Source: Conchocele bisecta (taxonomy: Eukaryota > Mollusca > Bivalvia > Lucinida > Thyasiridae). Taken from it: a DNA stretch of 64,000 bases. Positions within the stretch are counted from its first letter, which is position 1. Each line of letters opens with the position of its first letter. The translations under genes were made by a program, and so were the position numbers. The notes beneath the pieces were generated by a model that saw only the letters and a list, made by a program, of their open reading frames with translations, searched no databases and was not told the origin of the DNA. Of this stretch, positions 31,701-41,869 are shown piece by piece. The stretch lies in NCBI GenBank assembly GCA_029237695.1, contig CM055279.1, forward strand, positions 25,175,919-25,239,918. The letters are read 5' to 3'.

Positions 31701-34700
31701 ACGAATATACATTTTCACCTGAGATAAATGACCAAGAAACTCATCAAACATAAGATCACAGGTATTTTCTTGGTGTCCGGTTTAGAGATGTTCCACTGTA
31801 CATGTTATATTATTACTGAGGTACTATAACTGTTCTGTCAGAATAGCATACATGTTCTGACATTCTACCATACACTTCATGTCGGCATACCATCAACATA
31901 CACTGCTACGAAAGTAGTACAGGGTACGATGGATACCTTTACATCTGACGAGTATTACATGGTCTGTATTACGTATACCTTTACATACACTGCTACGAAA
32001 GTAGTACATGGTCCTGATATTACGTATACCTTTCCCTTTTCAGAAAACGCAGTACCTGATTCAGAACGGCAGATGTACCAAAAGACCCCTAGCTGAATGG
32101 AAGCCACACTGCCTTACCGGTATGTATTTCAATGTCTTACCTGTCAGCCAATTGTTTGCACACATATAAATGGATTATGACAACATTTATATGACACACG
32201 TGTAGTAATATATTTATATAAATTAGCAAATTCGATTGGCTAGCTAAATCACCGCGGGCTGGTGGGCCGTTTTGTACGTGCATGCGGCCGACCGACCGAC
32301 CGACCGGACCTACCGACTGACTCGCCCACTCACAACGTTTGTTCTTGTATTGCAACACTTTTCTATATTATAGATGATACCTTCATGGCAAATCTGTATT
32401 TCGGATCGAGCACAGCCTCTTTGGACGCGAGCAGCTATCGGGAGGTAGTTGGTGACATCACGACCTACGTCACGGTCACGAGGGAGAAGTCGTGTGTACT
32501 GATTGGCGAATGGGCTTCTGGTCAGAGCCAGGGAGGTAAAATACACAACCGGTGCGAGGTCGGGTTAGGAAAACCTACGGAAAGTTCGAATGGGTAGATG
32601 GGCATCCCTTGTAAAGTGGGTACGAAGTCGAGTTGGGAAAATCTACGGAAAGTCCAAATGGGTAGGGGGCGTCCCTTGTAAAATGGGTACGAAGTCGGGT
32701 TTGGAAGATCTACGGAAAGTCCGAATGGGTAGAGGGGCGTCCCTTGTAAGGTAGGTACGAAGTCGGGTTGGGAAAATCTGCTGAAAGTCCGAATGGGTAG
32801 AGGGGCGTCCTTTGTAAAGTGGGTACGAAGTCGTGTTTGGGAAATGTACGGAAAGTCAGCGTCCCATGTAAAGCAATTGTCGCACATTTATCTGCTATTT
32901 AGAGTCACGTACATGTATGTACATGTATGTGACTGTGACTAGAGAAATCGAGCTTATGGGATTTGCGGGCAGTGTAGATCCAGGTAAGCATCCGCATAGT
33001 CAGATCAGGATCTGCACTGTTCGCCATTCCATCAATAATACTTCTAACAAAGGATATAGATCGGTAGCACGCTACATGAGTGTGCTATGTTATCAACAGC
33101 TAGACTGGTTACAAACTCCAAGACGTTATTATGTCCTCTATGCGATAGCCAGGAGGGCATATTGCGTTGCTCTTGAGGTTCCGTACTTCCGTCCGTACGT
33201 CCGTCCGTCCGTGTACATTTACGTAGAAAAGTCGAAAGTTTGTATTACTTAAATGATTGCTTTAATATTTGGACAGTTCATTCACCTGCATATGTGTGAC
33301 GCACTCGCATGTCCTTGAAATGGTGCTGAAACAGTTGTAAGAGTTTATCCATCATGCAATATCTTAAATATTACTTGAAGGATTGTTTTAATATGTGAAC
33401 ACTTTATTCACCTGAACATGTGTGACACAATCACACCACCAATGACATGGCATTCACCTTTGTGACCTTTCAAATGGTGCTGAAGCAATTGATTTTACGT
33501 CAAAATGTGTGTAACACTTTCTCAAATAACTTTGAAATTCGTGTAAATTTAATGGTTTCTGTTTTTAATCACAACGTCTAGTTAGAGTCCAGTATGCCAT
33601 GCGGCCATGTCCATGTCCATCTTTTACAAACATAAATTAAATCATCCAGTCTCAGCCACATATGCCTATCGTGTTGCCGAATAATTGAGTATGAAGAATA
33701 GACTACTGTAAATTTCACTAACGTACCCGAACATACTGAAGCCCATTAGGGCCACTTCACTTTTTTTTAATTTCCATTTACTCAAGATGTTTTCTTGAAT
33801 TTTCAAGCTCTTTTCTTGAATTGTCAAGATCTTTTCTTTAATTTTCAAGAAAAGATCTTGAAAATTCAAGAAAATAGCTTGAAAATTCAAGAAAACAGGC
33901 TTGAAATATTGAATTTTCAAGTTCTTTTCTTTAATTTTCAACATCTTTTCTTGAATTTTCAAGAAAAGATCTTGAAAATTCAAGAAAAGAACTTGAAAAT
34001 TCAAGAAAACACAAAGAACTTGAAAATTCAAGAAAACATCTGGAACATTCAAGAAAACATCTCGAAAATTCAAGAAAGTATCTTGAAAATTCAAGAAAAG
34101 ATATCGAAAACTCAAGAAAAGATGAAGCAAGTGAAATGACCCTAATGGGCTTCCGTACGAACACGTGAATCAAACAGGTGACAGCTCGGACCGAACACAT
34201 TTAAGGCTTTGCGTCTCAGATGATGTTTCACATATCCAAAACATATCATAAAATTGGTCCGTCGCTACCCACCCAAAGTGTATGGTGTTACCACTCAGTT
34301 GAACCGCCTCGTCCGAGACGGACCAATTATATGGTTCGACCATGTCCAGCCGCGGGCAAACGTTTGCCGTGACACGAGCGTACTGTTTGAACCCGAAGGC
34401 CGTAGGCGGACATTACTATTTATTCTCTGTATTTAATTTTTGATGTGCAATGATCATACTTTATAATCTGTTGAAAAATTATTTTTTCAGGCGACGCATT
34501 TAATTAGTATAAATAATGAAAAAAATATCATGCCTCACTTGCATATAAAAATAGCCTGATACCACCGCGCGTCACAATCAGTAAAATAAATATTACTAAA
34601 TGATTATATCTGTATAGCGGGCACTCGTAACTTTTAGAACTGGTGAAATACATGTAGTGACACAATTATACACTTACAATGTAGTTAATTCCTATAAAGA

Positions 34701-34939
34701 ACATTGTGTGCCTGCTGAGTGGGCATGTACCTTTAACACGCCGAATGCTTGCGTTCACGTGTATGTTTTCTTTGTGCCACTCCGTCCATTGTGGACCATT
34801 TTGGGTATTTGCGTATATATTTCCAGTTCCGTCGCTAGGGTTTTCCAACGTCACCAGATCTATTCCCGACCCCAGCGTGTTTGACGTACCAGCCATCTGT
34901 AGGACGGCACCGGAGATATACCAGGTACTGTCCTGCTAA
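25736..34939 (+). CDS. Ependymin-related secreted protein gene (five exons recognised)
   Basis: Coding exons are 25,736-25,882, 30,671-30,780, 32,044-32,119, 32,374-32,535 and 34,827-34,939 (TAA). All introns begin GT (gtgagt, gtcagt, gtatgt, gtaaaa) and end AG; phases agree for exons 2-3, 3-4 and 4-5. Exon 1 encodes a signal peptide (MNSLFVILSSLLVVAMC) then CCLPEKF. Exon 3 has QYLIQNGRC, exon 4 a GSSTASL/CVLIG block, and exon 5 FSNVTRSIPDPSVFDVPAIC with an N-glycosylation site. Spaced cysteines and the DPSVF...P..C ending fit the ependymin family of secreted glycoproteins. Exon 1 ends in phase 0 whereas exon 2 is open only in phase 1, so a missed small exon, sequence error or disabled gene is possible. 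Confidence 0.72.
25886..26078. repeat. MITE family H, in intron 1 beside the donor site
   Basis: Inverted ends CAACCGTCTGCGTTAAACTTGC and GCAAGGTTAGCGCAGACG, each read up to 20 bases, surround a TTGATTGCCTGAGCTGTAGC...GCTCA centre. It begins within about 10 bp of the exon 1 donor. Other copies are at 30,783-30,985 and about 39,060-39,200, with a fragment at 19,475-19,640. Confidence 0.75.
26079..26690. other. Intron 1 sequence with no recognised feature
   Basis: There is no exon with matching phases, no RNA gene and no strong repeat. Confidence 0.4.
26691..27380. repeat. Diverged direct repeats with GGGCGGC-rich stretch (intron 1)
   Basis: A GC-rich run (about 26,726-26,757) is followed by two units sharing TTAAGTTTTCGTGTTT, CCATTTCTTTG and TACCACCTAGGACCACCAAA (about 26,770 and 26,945), then two units sharing CTATATCTCTGCAACTGCTT and GGGTGTTTATCATCAT (about 27,165 and 27,315). 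It looks like a decayed repetitive element. Confidence 0.55.
27381..29051. other. Intron 1 sequence with no recognised feature
   Basis: About 1.7 kb. The longest open frame (27,375-27,851, minus) has no family signature or supporting splice context. I see no missing ependymin exon here, although a small one could escape reading by eye. Confidence 0.4.
29052..29340. repeat. MITE family E, partial copy 3
   Basis: The left TIR (ATTAAATGTACATGCCCACTC) and about half of the body in reverse order relative to copy 1 are present, ending abruptly near 29,340 at TATCATGCCTG. The right half is missing. Confidence 0.7.
29341..30670. other. Intron 1 sequence with foldbacks
   Basis: An inverted pair (CCTCGTATCATAACAAAT at about 29,505-29,522 / TTGTTATGATACGAGG at about 29,652-29,667) bounds a 190-bp foldback. 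Foldback M copy 2 lies at 30,190-30,300, and half of foldback N (GTTAGATCACGGTTCG) at about 30,412-30,460. No exon was recognised before 30,671. Confidence 0.55.
30783..30985. repeat. MITE family H, in intron 2 starting at the donor site
   Basis: The element runs from AGTAAACTTGCCAA, overlapping the exon 2 donor, to TTTAACGCAGACGGTTGTG, around AGCACGAACTGTGCTACAGC. It is the same family that lies beside the exon 1 donor. Confidence 0.7.
31016..31245. repeat. MITE family I copy, intron 2
   Basis: Ends AATGTGGCTGTGACTGG and CCAGTCACAGCCACAA bound a 230-bp body with CCTGATCATACTGTGCGGAT. Confidence 0.8.
31563..31800. repeat. Pogo/Tigger-like MITE, copy 2, intron 2
   Basis: Ends TACAGTGAAACCTCTCTAAA and TTTAGAGATGTTCCACTGTA flank about 240 bp, starting and ending with TA as expected for TA-target elements of the Tc1/mariner/pogo superfamily. 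It has internal GGGAGGTCCC duplications and is non-coding. Confidence 0.72.
32557..32880. repeat. About 67-bp minisatellite in intron 4
   Basis: Four to five units share AAGTCGGGTTGGGAAAATCT, ACGGAAAGTCCGAATGGGTA and GGCGTCCCTTGTAAA. The array starts about 20 bp after the exon 4 donor at 32,536. Open frames across it are repeat artefacts. Confidence 0.8.
32925..33600. other. Intron 4 sequence with family I half copy and diverged repeats
   Basis: The 32,925-33,030 part carries half of MITE family I. The 33,240-33,560 part has loosely repeated units (GATTGCTTTAATATTTGGAC... / GATTGTTTTAATATGTGAAC) resembling those at 41,870-42,350. No exon is seen. Confidence 0.45.
33738..34155. repeat. Foldback element K filled with a palindromic TTGAAAATTCAAGA array
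   Basis: Terminal inverted sequences GAAGCCCATTAGGGCCACTT and GTGAAATGACCCTAATGGGC close an element whose interior (about 33,780-34,125) is an array of the palindromic core CTTGAAAATTCAAG in both orientations. The arrays give open frames on both strands with leucine/phenylalanine or lysine/glutamate repeats, which I regard as artefacts. A second, unclosed copy is at 63,640-63,815. Confidence 0.8.
34399..34735. repeat. MITE family E, partial copy 4, intron 4
   Basis: Only one half plus the TIR GAGTGGGCATGTACCTTTAA is present. Its end lies about 90 bp upstream of the exon 5 acceptor at 34,826, so the element sits next to the branch-point region. Confidence 0.75.
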
Positions 34940-34966
34940 CTCTCAGCATGCAACTCACGAACAAGT

Positions 34967-35115
34967 GTCGTCTGCCGTTGTTTTATATGTTCTTTCTCAA
35001 TACAAACATGGTTAGACAGCACTTTAGAATCATTTCCAATGGAAATGATTATGACGTGCTGTCAAACCATGTTTTTGATTAAAACAATTGAAAGTAGAAC
35101 ACAAACAGCAGACGA
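34967..35115. repeat. Foldback element L, copy 1
   Basis: Ends GTCGTCTGCCGTTG and CAGCAGACGA with inner arms AAACATGGTTAGACAGCACT / GTGCTGTCAAACCATGTTT, around AATCATTTCCAATGGAAATGATT. Similar copies lie at 43,565-43,725 and 63,040-63,195, the last with a duplicated TGCTTTGACAGCA arm. Confidence 0.8.
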
Positions 35116-35136
35116 GAAAATGCGTGGCCTAAATTG

Positions 35137-35350
35137 TGGCTGTGACTGGAGAAATAGGGCTTATAGGTTTTGCGATAGGTTCAGCCACCAGTGTATATCC
35201 AAATCAGTCTGTGCATCCGCACAGTCTGATCAGGATCTGCACTGTTCGCCATTCCATCAATGAAACACCAATCATCCTTTCAACACGCAATATAGAACGT
35301 TATCCGGCTACATGAGTGTGCTGTTTCACCAGGAGCTACACTGGTGACCA
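35137..35350. repeat. MITE family I copy downstream of the ependymin gene
   Basis: It begins TTGTGGCTGTGACTGGAGAA and carries TGTGCATCCGCACAGTCTGA. The right end is more diverged than in the intron copies. Confidence 0.72.
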
Positions 35351-35522
35351 ATACCAATGTCACAAATCACCGGGACTATTTTACCTGACTACATTTACTT
35401 CCTGTCCCCTAGCCACTATGCGACATGCGTTGGTGTATCAATAACACGACGCACGTGTTTTATCCAACTGATATGTTCATATGTACGCCCGTCTCAATAT
35501 GACAATAGGTGTTGTGGATACG

Positions 35523-36028
35523 TTAAAGGTACATGTCCACGCAGTAGCACGAAATGTTCTTGATAGTAATTAAATAAGTGTATACTTGTGTCACTATTCC
35601 ACCAGTTCTAAACATTACGAGTACCCGCTATACAGATATAATCATTTAGTAATATTTGTTTTACTGATGGTGACGCGCGGTGGTATCAGGCTATTTTCAT
35701 ATGCAAATGAGGCATGCTAATGTTTAATTATTTATACTAATTAAATGCGACACCCGAACAAATAATATTTTCGACAGATTATAAAGTATGATTATTGCAC
35801 ATCAACAAATAAATACAGAGAATAAATAGTAATGTCCGTTAACAGTTAGAGTGAACTCGAATATTGCCCCTGATATCAGAGTGGAAATTTACTGATATAA
35901 AATGTATAATAATGCCAATCAATATGTTGGGTAATGGTGAATTAATGTTTATTTTGCCAGAAAATTTCTCAGATGATGTGTGTTATAAAGAACAGTTTGT
36001 GCTTACTGAGTGGGCATGTACCTTTAAA
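35523..36028. repeat. MITE family E, copy 5 (full length)
   Basis: TTAAAGGTACATGTCCACGC and ACTGAGTGGGCATGTACCTT ends bound about 505 bp, matching the size of copy 1. The left TIR has diverged at a few positions. Confidence 0.85.
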
Positions 36029-36127
36029 CCCATTTCACTACCACAGTCTTGTCCATTTGCGTGGAGGTTGAGAATTAATATAAGTTCTGACTTGCAGATG
36101 TATTGTATATAGACAAGTTATTTAAAA

Positions 36128-36477
36128 CAAAACACTGCCACACCAAGAGCTAGTCAGGAGCTAGTTGCAGCCTGTAACTATCTGACCCTCCCGTACCGTA
36201 CGTACCATGTACATACGCTACCGGAGTGTCACAGAGTTACAGGCTGAAAATAATCAGGAGCATACAGTATTGAACAACATATGTAGCTGTGATTGGAGAA
36301 ATTGGGCTTGTTGGGATTTGTGACCATTGTAGCTCCTGATCATATAGCAAACTCCTGTAGCCTCATAAATATCTATATAGCTTGTTTGCAGCATGTAATA
36401 TGTTTCATATGAATGCACAGGATGATCTGGATCTACACTAGGGGAAAAACCCATACGATCCATTTGACAACCGCATA
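36128..36477. repeat. Small palindrome plus MITE family I copy
   Basis: A palindrome with GTACCGTACGTACCATGTAC near its centre and TTGCAGCCTGTAACT / AGTTACAGGCTG arms spans about 36,150-36,247. A family I copy follows at 36,280-36,477. Confidence 0.65.
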
Positions 36478-38420
36478 CAATGGAACCTCTCTAAAACGAT
36501 TCCAATGTCATTGAACGCTCGCTCTATGAACACTGGGGGTCCCCAGGCTGTCCGGTTTAGACAGGTACCAAAGTCATTGAACGCTCGCTCTATGAAAACT
36601 AGGGGTCCCAGGATGTCTGCTTTAGACAGGTTCCAATGTCATTGAACGCTCGCTCTATGAACACTGGGGGTCCCCAGGATGTCCGGTTTAGACAGGTACT
36701 AATGTCATTGAACGCTGGCTCTATGAACACTGGGGGTCCCCGGACAGGTACCAATGTCATTGAACGCTCGCTATGGGGTCCCAGGATGTCCGGTTTAGAC
36801 AGGTTCCAATGTCATTGAACGCTCGCTCTATGAACAATGGGGGTCCCCAGGATGTCCGGTTTAGACAGGTACCAATGTCATTGAATGCTGGCTCTATGAA
36901 CACTGGGGGTCCCCGGAATCGGTTCAATGAACACTGGGGGTCCCCAGGATGTCAGGTTTAGACAGGTATCAATGACATTGAACGCTCGCCCTATGAACAC
37001 TGGGGGTCCCCAGGATGTCCGATTTATACAGGTTCCAATGTCATTGAACACTCGCTCTATGAACACTGGGAGTCCCCAGGATGTCAGGTTTAGACAGGTA
37101 CCAATGTCATTGAACGCTCGCTCTATGAACACTGGGAGTCCCCAGGATGTCAGGTTTAGACAGGTACCAAATGAATGTCATTGAACGCTCGCTCTATGAA
37201 CACTGGGAGTCCCCAGGATGTCAGGTTTAGACAGGTTCCAATGTCATTGAACGCTCGCTCTATGAACATTGGGGGTCCCCAGGATGTCCGGTTTAGACAG
37301 GTTCCAATGTCATTGAACGCTCGCTCTATGAACACTGGGGGTCCGCAGGATGTCCGGTTTAGACAGGTTCCAATGTCACCAGTGTCATTTAACGCTCGCT
37401 CTGTGAACACTGGGGGTCCCCCAGGATGTCCGGTTTATACAGGTTCCAATGTCATTGAACGCTCGCTCTATAAACACTGGGGGTCCCCAGGATATCCGAT
37501 TTAGACAGGTTCCAATGTTACTGAACGCTCGCTCTATGAACACAGGGGGTCCCCAGGATGTCCGGTTTAGACAGGTACCAATGTCATTGAACGCTCGCTC
37601 CATGAACACTGGGGGTCCCCAGGATGTCCGGTTTAGACAGGTACCAATGTCATTGAACGCTCGCTCCATGAACACTGGGGGTCCCCAGGCTGTCCGGTTT
37701 AGACAGGTTCCAATGTCATTGAGAGCTCGCTCTATGCACACTGGGGGTCCCCAGGATGTCCGGTTTAGACAGGTTCCAATGTCATTGAGAGCTCGCTCCA
37801 TGAACACTGGGGGTCCCCAGGCTGTCCGGTTTAGACAGGTACCAATGTCATTGAACGCTCGCTCTATGCACACTGGGGGTCCCCAGGATGTCCGGTTTAG
37901 ACAGGTGCCAATGTCATTGAACGCTCGCTCTATGCACACTGGGGGTCCCCGGGATGTCAGGTTTAGACAGGTTCCAATGTCATTGAACGCTCGCTCTATG
38001 CACACTGGGGGTCCCCAGGATGTCCGGTTTAGAGAGGTTCCAATGTCATTGAACGCTCGCACTATGCACACTGGGGGTCCCCAGGATGTCCGGTTTAGAG
38101 AGGTTCCAATGTCATTGAACGCTCGCTCTATGCACACTGGGGGTCCCCAGGATGTCCGGTTTAGAGAGGTACCAATGTCATTGAACGCTCGCTCTATGCA
38201 CACTGGGGGTCCCCAGGATGTCCGGTTTAGAGAGGTACCAATGTCATTGAACGCTCGATCTATGTACACTGGGGGTCCCCAGGATGTACGGTTTATACAG
38301 GTTCCAATGTAATTGAACGCTCGCTCTATGAACACTGGGGTGTCCACAGGCTCTCCGGTTTAGACAGGTACCAATGTCATTGAGAGCTCGCTCTATGAAC
38401 ACTGTCATTGTCAATCATGA
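36478..38420. repeat. 66-bp minisatellite, about 28-29 units
   Basis: The unit is 66 bp and contains CAATGTCATTGAACGCTCGC, TCTATGAACACTGGGGGTCC, CCAGGATGTCCGGTTTAGAC and AGGTAC. Because 66 is divisible by 3 the array stays open in several frames on both strands, including 287-codon plus and 320-codon minus frames with 22-residue repeats. I treat these as artefacts. The array begins with CAATGGAACCTCTCTAAAAC, a pogo-like TIR sequence, and each unit contains CCGGTTTAGA(C/G)AGGT, so it probably grew from such an element. Units vary (AACACT/CACACT, GACAGG/GAGAGG) in local blocks. Confidence 0.9.
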
Positions 38421-38444
38421 ACATACACGACAATGAAATAATAA

Positions 38445-38705
38445 CAGTGAAACCCATCTAAATTAAACACAATGAGGTCCCCAGGGTGTTCGGTTGAGAG
38501 AGGTTTTATTTTATAACAAGTATTGTTCACCGAATCATAATCTGTGTGAAAGCGCTGGTCCCACGCACGGGAATTAGACATACATCAATACATGTTTAAT
38601 TCCGGAACGTGGGAATTAGACTATCCATTTTCATAAGAAGTCTACTTCACCGGAGGTTGCCCATCGGGAAGTAGACAGTAGTTTGTTATCGAAGTTGATT
38701 GCACA
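38445..38705. other. Pogo-like TIR fragment and spacer
   Basis: ACAGTGAAACCCATCTAAAT...GGTTGAGAGAGGTTTT at 38,445-38,510 is another pogo-like terminal sequence next to the minisatellite. A GGGAATTAGAC direct repeat follows. No gene. Confidence 0.5.
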
Positions 38706-38709
38706 CCTA

Positions 38710-38905
38710 CGGAGCCCCGCAGGGGACATGGATTTGTTTTTATTAATTCGTTCGCACGAAATAACAATTCGTTCCCACAATTCAACAATTCGTTCCCTCG
38801 AATTAACAATTCGTTCCCACGATATAACAATTTGTTCCCAAGAATTAACAATTCGTTCCCGTGGGAAATTATTAAATTAAGGGAACGAATTCTGCGGGGC
38901 TCCGT
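38710..38905. repeat. Foldback element with internal AACAATTCGTTCCC tandem repeats
   Basis: Inverted ends ACGGAGCCCCGCAG and CTGCGGGGCTCCGT enclose about seven units of AACAATTCGTTCCC plus 6-8 variable bases. The plan (closed inverted ends, tandem interior) is the same as in element K. Confidence 0.8.
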
Positions 38906-39059
38906 ACACACAGCCGCATCACATTTAATTTATAAAAACGTGTTTTAGTTTCAGGCACCGATTTTTGGAGGATCGTACCTGTTCAGATAAACGTCCAGCT
39001 TTAAACAAGATGATGAACTGCCCCCGGCGCTAATCTGCACAAAATTTATCAATTTCAAA

Positions 39060-39740
39060 ATATTTCTAAATATAAATATTTCAACTATTGTGCGTTACAT
39101 CAAGCAGTTTGATTAGCTTAGACTGAGCTAAGCTTTGATCGCGAGTTTCATATGTTAAACATTTACACTACCGCCTGTGCTAATCTTGCCACTATTGGTC
39201 AATTTCTTTATTTTAAAACACAAATTGTTAAACTAGCGTGCTTTAAATTATGGCTCAGACAATCAAATTGTTTGATCGCAGTAGATATTCAGAAATGTTA
39301 ATAGTTTGTGCAATAGTAACGCAGGCAGTTGCTTATGTGCCCGGGTCACGTGTACATTTACACTTGCGTATGGATGAAAACCGTCCAATATACACATTTT
39401 GGCGAACATTTTCTGCTTGTTCGGAGTGTGATGTCAACCGTACCAGGCCCGTATGCAGAGGGGGTGCGACGGGTGCGTACGCACCCCTCTTAACCCTTTC
39501 ATTCTTAACCCGTATGCCTGCATAGTGGTATTGGCAAGCAGTGTAGATCCAGATGAGCTTGCTCGTAACGAGCCGTCTCATCAGGATCTGCACTTTTTGC
39601 AATTAATTTTCATAATATTGAGAACGAAAACATCCCATGTTCATAAATGGCCCGTGAGGGTTTGCAGTAGTTTGAAGAGATAGATAGATTCTAGCAATCA
39701 AGCCGCTTGATAAAAATTGTGTATCTAAAGTTCAGCGTCT
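39060..39740. other. Intergenic DNA with family H and I fragments
   Basis: A diverged H-like copy (CAAGCAGTTTGATTAGCTTA..., CTACCGCCTGTGCTAATCTT) lies at about 39,060-39,310 and a family I-like AGATCCAGATGAGC...TCTGCAC piece at 39,540-39,600. No gene. Confidence 0.4.
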
Positions 39741-39744
39741 ATTC

Positions 39745-39905
39745 ATTATGGGAATGGATGGCCTTTTTGTGGAATTTATCGGGGTATAAACTTGGAAAAG
39801 TCGTGGGAATACTGGACGAAGGCCGGAAAAAAAGCCATTCATTCCTTATAATTCCAGCATTTTAAATAAATTCATCAAGAAAATGTGTTTATTTTGACAG
39901 ACGGC
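39745..39905. repeat. Partial copy of foldback F and flanking E-insert sequence
   Basis: GGATGGCCTTTTTGTGGAAT through TAAACTTGGAAAAGTCG matches F at 23,349-23,503. The following bases (CATTCCTTATAATTCCAGCA ...) match, in reverse, the sequence beside F in MITE E copy 2, so the mobile unit is larger than the palindrome. Confidence 0.7.
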
Positions 39906-40925
39906 AGCCATTTGTTTGTGATATAATCCCCACCCCCCCCCGGACATAATCCCCCCCATGCTTTTTGACACAGGAGGACAAAATCCCCCCCCCGTCTAAA
40001 ATACAGGTAGGACATAATCCCCCCCCCCATATAAAAACCCAGGTGGACATAATCCCCCCCCCCGCTTTGTCAAATATATGTCTATATTTTACGGTCACTT
40101 TATCTTAATTGTTTGAATCATTGATTTCTTGATGCTACTGTTGTTTCTTGATTATTCAACTGATGTGTTGAACATTAATATTCCTTAAATTGATAATTAA
40201 TCACTTGATTAGTTCTCAAATTCTCTGATCTCTTCAATCAGGCTAATTTAAATATGATCGGTTTTCAAATTGGTTTCTTTGATGCATCAGACTGTGAACA
40301 GTATTCATTTGCTTGTGATGAAATGTGAGATTATGGTTAGCTGTTTCTCTTGGATAAATCCTTATTATAGAACATAATTATCGGAAGTATATGTGCTTTG
40401 GTTAATATTGTGCTGAATTATTAATGTGAACAGTATTCATTTGCTTGTGATGAAATGTGAGATTATGGTTAGCTGTTTCTCTTGGATAAATCCTTATTAT
40501 AGAACATAACTATTGAAGTATATGTGATTTGGTTAATATTGTGCTGAATTATTAATGTGCTTGTTTCATGTTTGTTGTGCCAATAAAGATACTCGACACC
40601 CGATTTGTTATTTATTATATAGAGTTCATTCGTCAATCATGTTCTAATACAGGATTTACATACTCACTCTCGCATATTTACACATGTTTTTGCGGACGGG
40701 GGAGATTATGTCCTAGGCCGCATTTCCACGGGGGGGGGGGGATTATGTCCTACCTGTGATTTTGACGGGGGGGGGGAATTATGTCCTCCCGCATTTTAGA
40801 CGGGGGGGATCCTACCTGCATTTTAGACGGGGGGGATTTTGTCCTCCTGTGTCAAAAAAACATGGAGGGGTGATTATGTCCGCGGGGGGGGGGGGTGTGA
40901 TTATGTCCTACACTCATTTGTTTAC
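39905..40925. repeat. About 1-kb inverted repeat with C-run/G-run terminal arrays
   Basis: The left arm (39,925-40,070) has about five GGACATAATCCCCCCC units and the right arm (40,690-40,915) about six GGGGGGGATTATGTCC units; ACACAGGAGGACAAAATC / GATTTTGTCCTCCTGTGT pairs exactly between them. The interior holds a direct duplication of about 129 bp (40,296-40,424 and 40,425-40,553, sharing GTGAACAGTATTCATTTGCT). A non-autonomous element with arrayed ends is likely; no coding sequence is recognised. Confidence 0.75.
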
Positions 40926-41463
40926 ATTGACTGTAGAAAGTAGTTCGGTGTGGGAGTTTAAAAGGCTATAGACTTTAAATGTATTAAGTAGTGTTGCTGT
41001 CTTTAATGTAACGAGACAATTAAATGCAAAATTCTTGACACTCGTGGACAGCATCGTGACGTGAGATTTCTGACGTGATATTTCGTGTTACATGTAGGTA
41101 TGTACGTATGTCGTCTAATCGGTCTTGTCTTCTTAGGGGGGTAGTAAGTCGTCTTGACGTGATGCTTATGTAGTTCAGGGGGCCTTTTCATTAAACTTCG
41201 TACTACTAAAATGTTCGTAAGTGCAAACTCGCGATGGTCTGTAAACTTCATATTAACACTGTTTTCTTGCAAACAATTACTGGATTTACACTTATCGATG
41301 CAGCATATGTTCAATACATGTAAATCCATCAATTAAAATTTCTTTGCCCTTACTAATATTTTAATAGTACGAAGTTTAGTGAAACGACCCCATGCGTATA
41401 AGGTGTATTAAGACGACTTATCACGTACGCTAACATATGTTGACGAATAAATCATTTTAACTA
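40926..41463. other. Intergenic DNA with no recognised feature
   Basis: A loose inverted pair (CTTCGTACTACTAAAATGTT at about 41,197 / AATATTTTAATAGTACGAAG at about 41,356) may mark another foldback of about 180 bp. No gene. Confidence 0.4.
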
Positions 41464-41701
41464 TGTGACTGTTAATGGACAAATTGGGCTGATGGGTTGT
41501 GCGACCAGTGTATATCCTGATCAGCCTGTGCATCCGCACAGACTGACCAGGATCTGCACTGTTCGCAATTCCATCAAGGAAACCCCAGCCATGGTTGTAA
41601 AATGCAATGCAGATCGTTATCTGAGCGTCACGGTGCTATTCGACCAGGAGTTGCACTGATCACATATTCAATACATCCCATGTCTCCAGTTACAGCCACA
41701 T
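41464..41701. repeat. MITE family I copy
   Basis: Ends TATGTGACTGTTAATGG and CCAGTTACAGCCACATA bound the family body with GTGCATCCGCACAGACTGAC. Confidence 0.78.
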
Positions 41702-41869
41702 ACAATTTACGGTTCACGTTATTTCAACCACCTTTGATTTTATCTATTTACGCAATTAAACGTTAAAACAAAACTTCATTCGTTGTTGTTGAAGCAATAC
41801 ATGGCACGTATACTGGCCATTATTTAGACGATGCGTACAGCGTGTGTGTGGAGAGTTATTGTCGGGCCT

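Noticed and set aside
33666..34200. Leucine/phenylalanine-rich and lysine-rich open frames
   Set aside because: Generated by the CTTGAAAATTCAAG array of element K in both orientations.
36478..38420. Long open frames on both strands with 22-residue repeats
   Set aside because: They follow directly from a 66-bp tandem unit (a multiple of three) and exist on both strands; no start context, signal or family supports coding.
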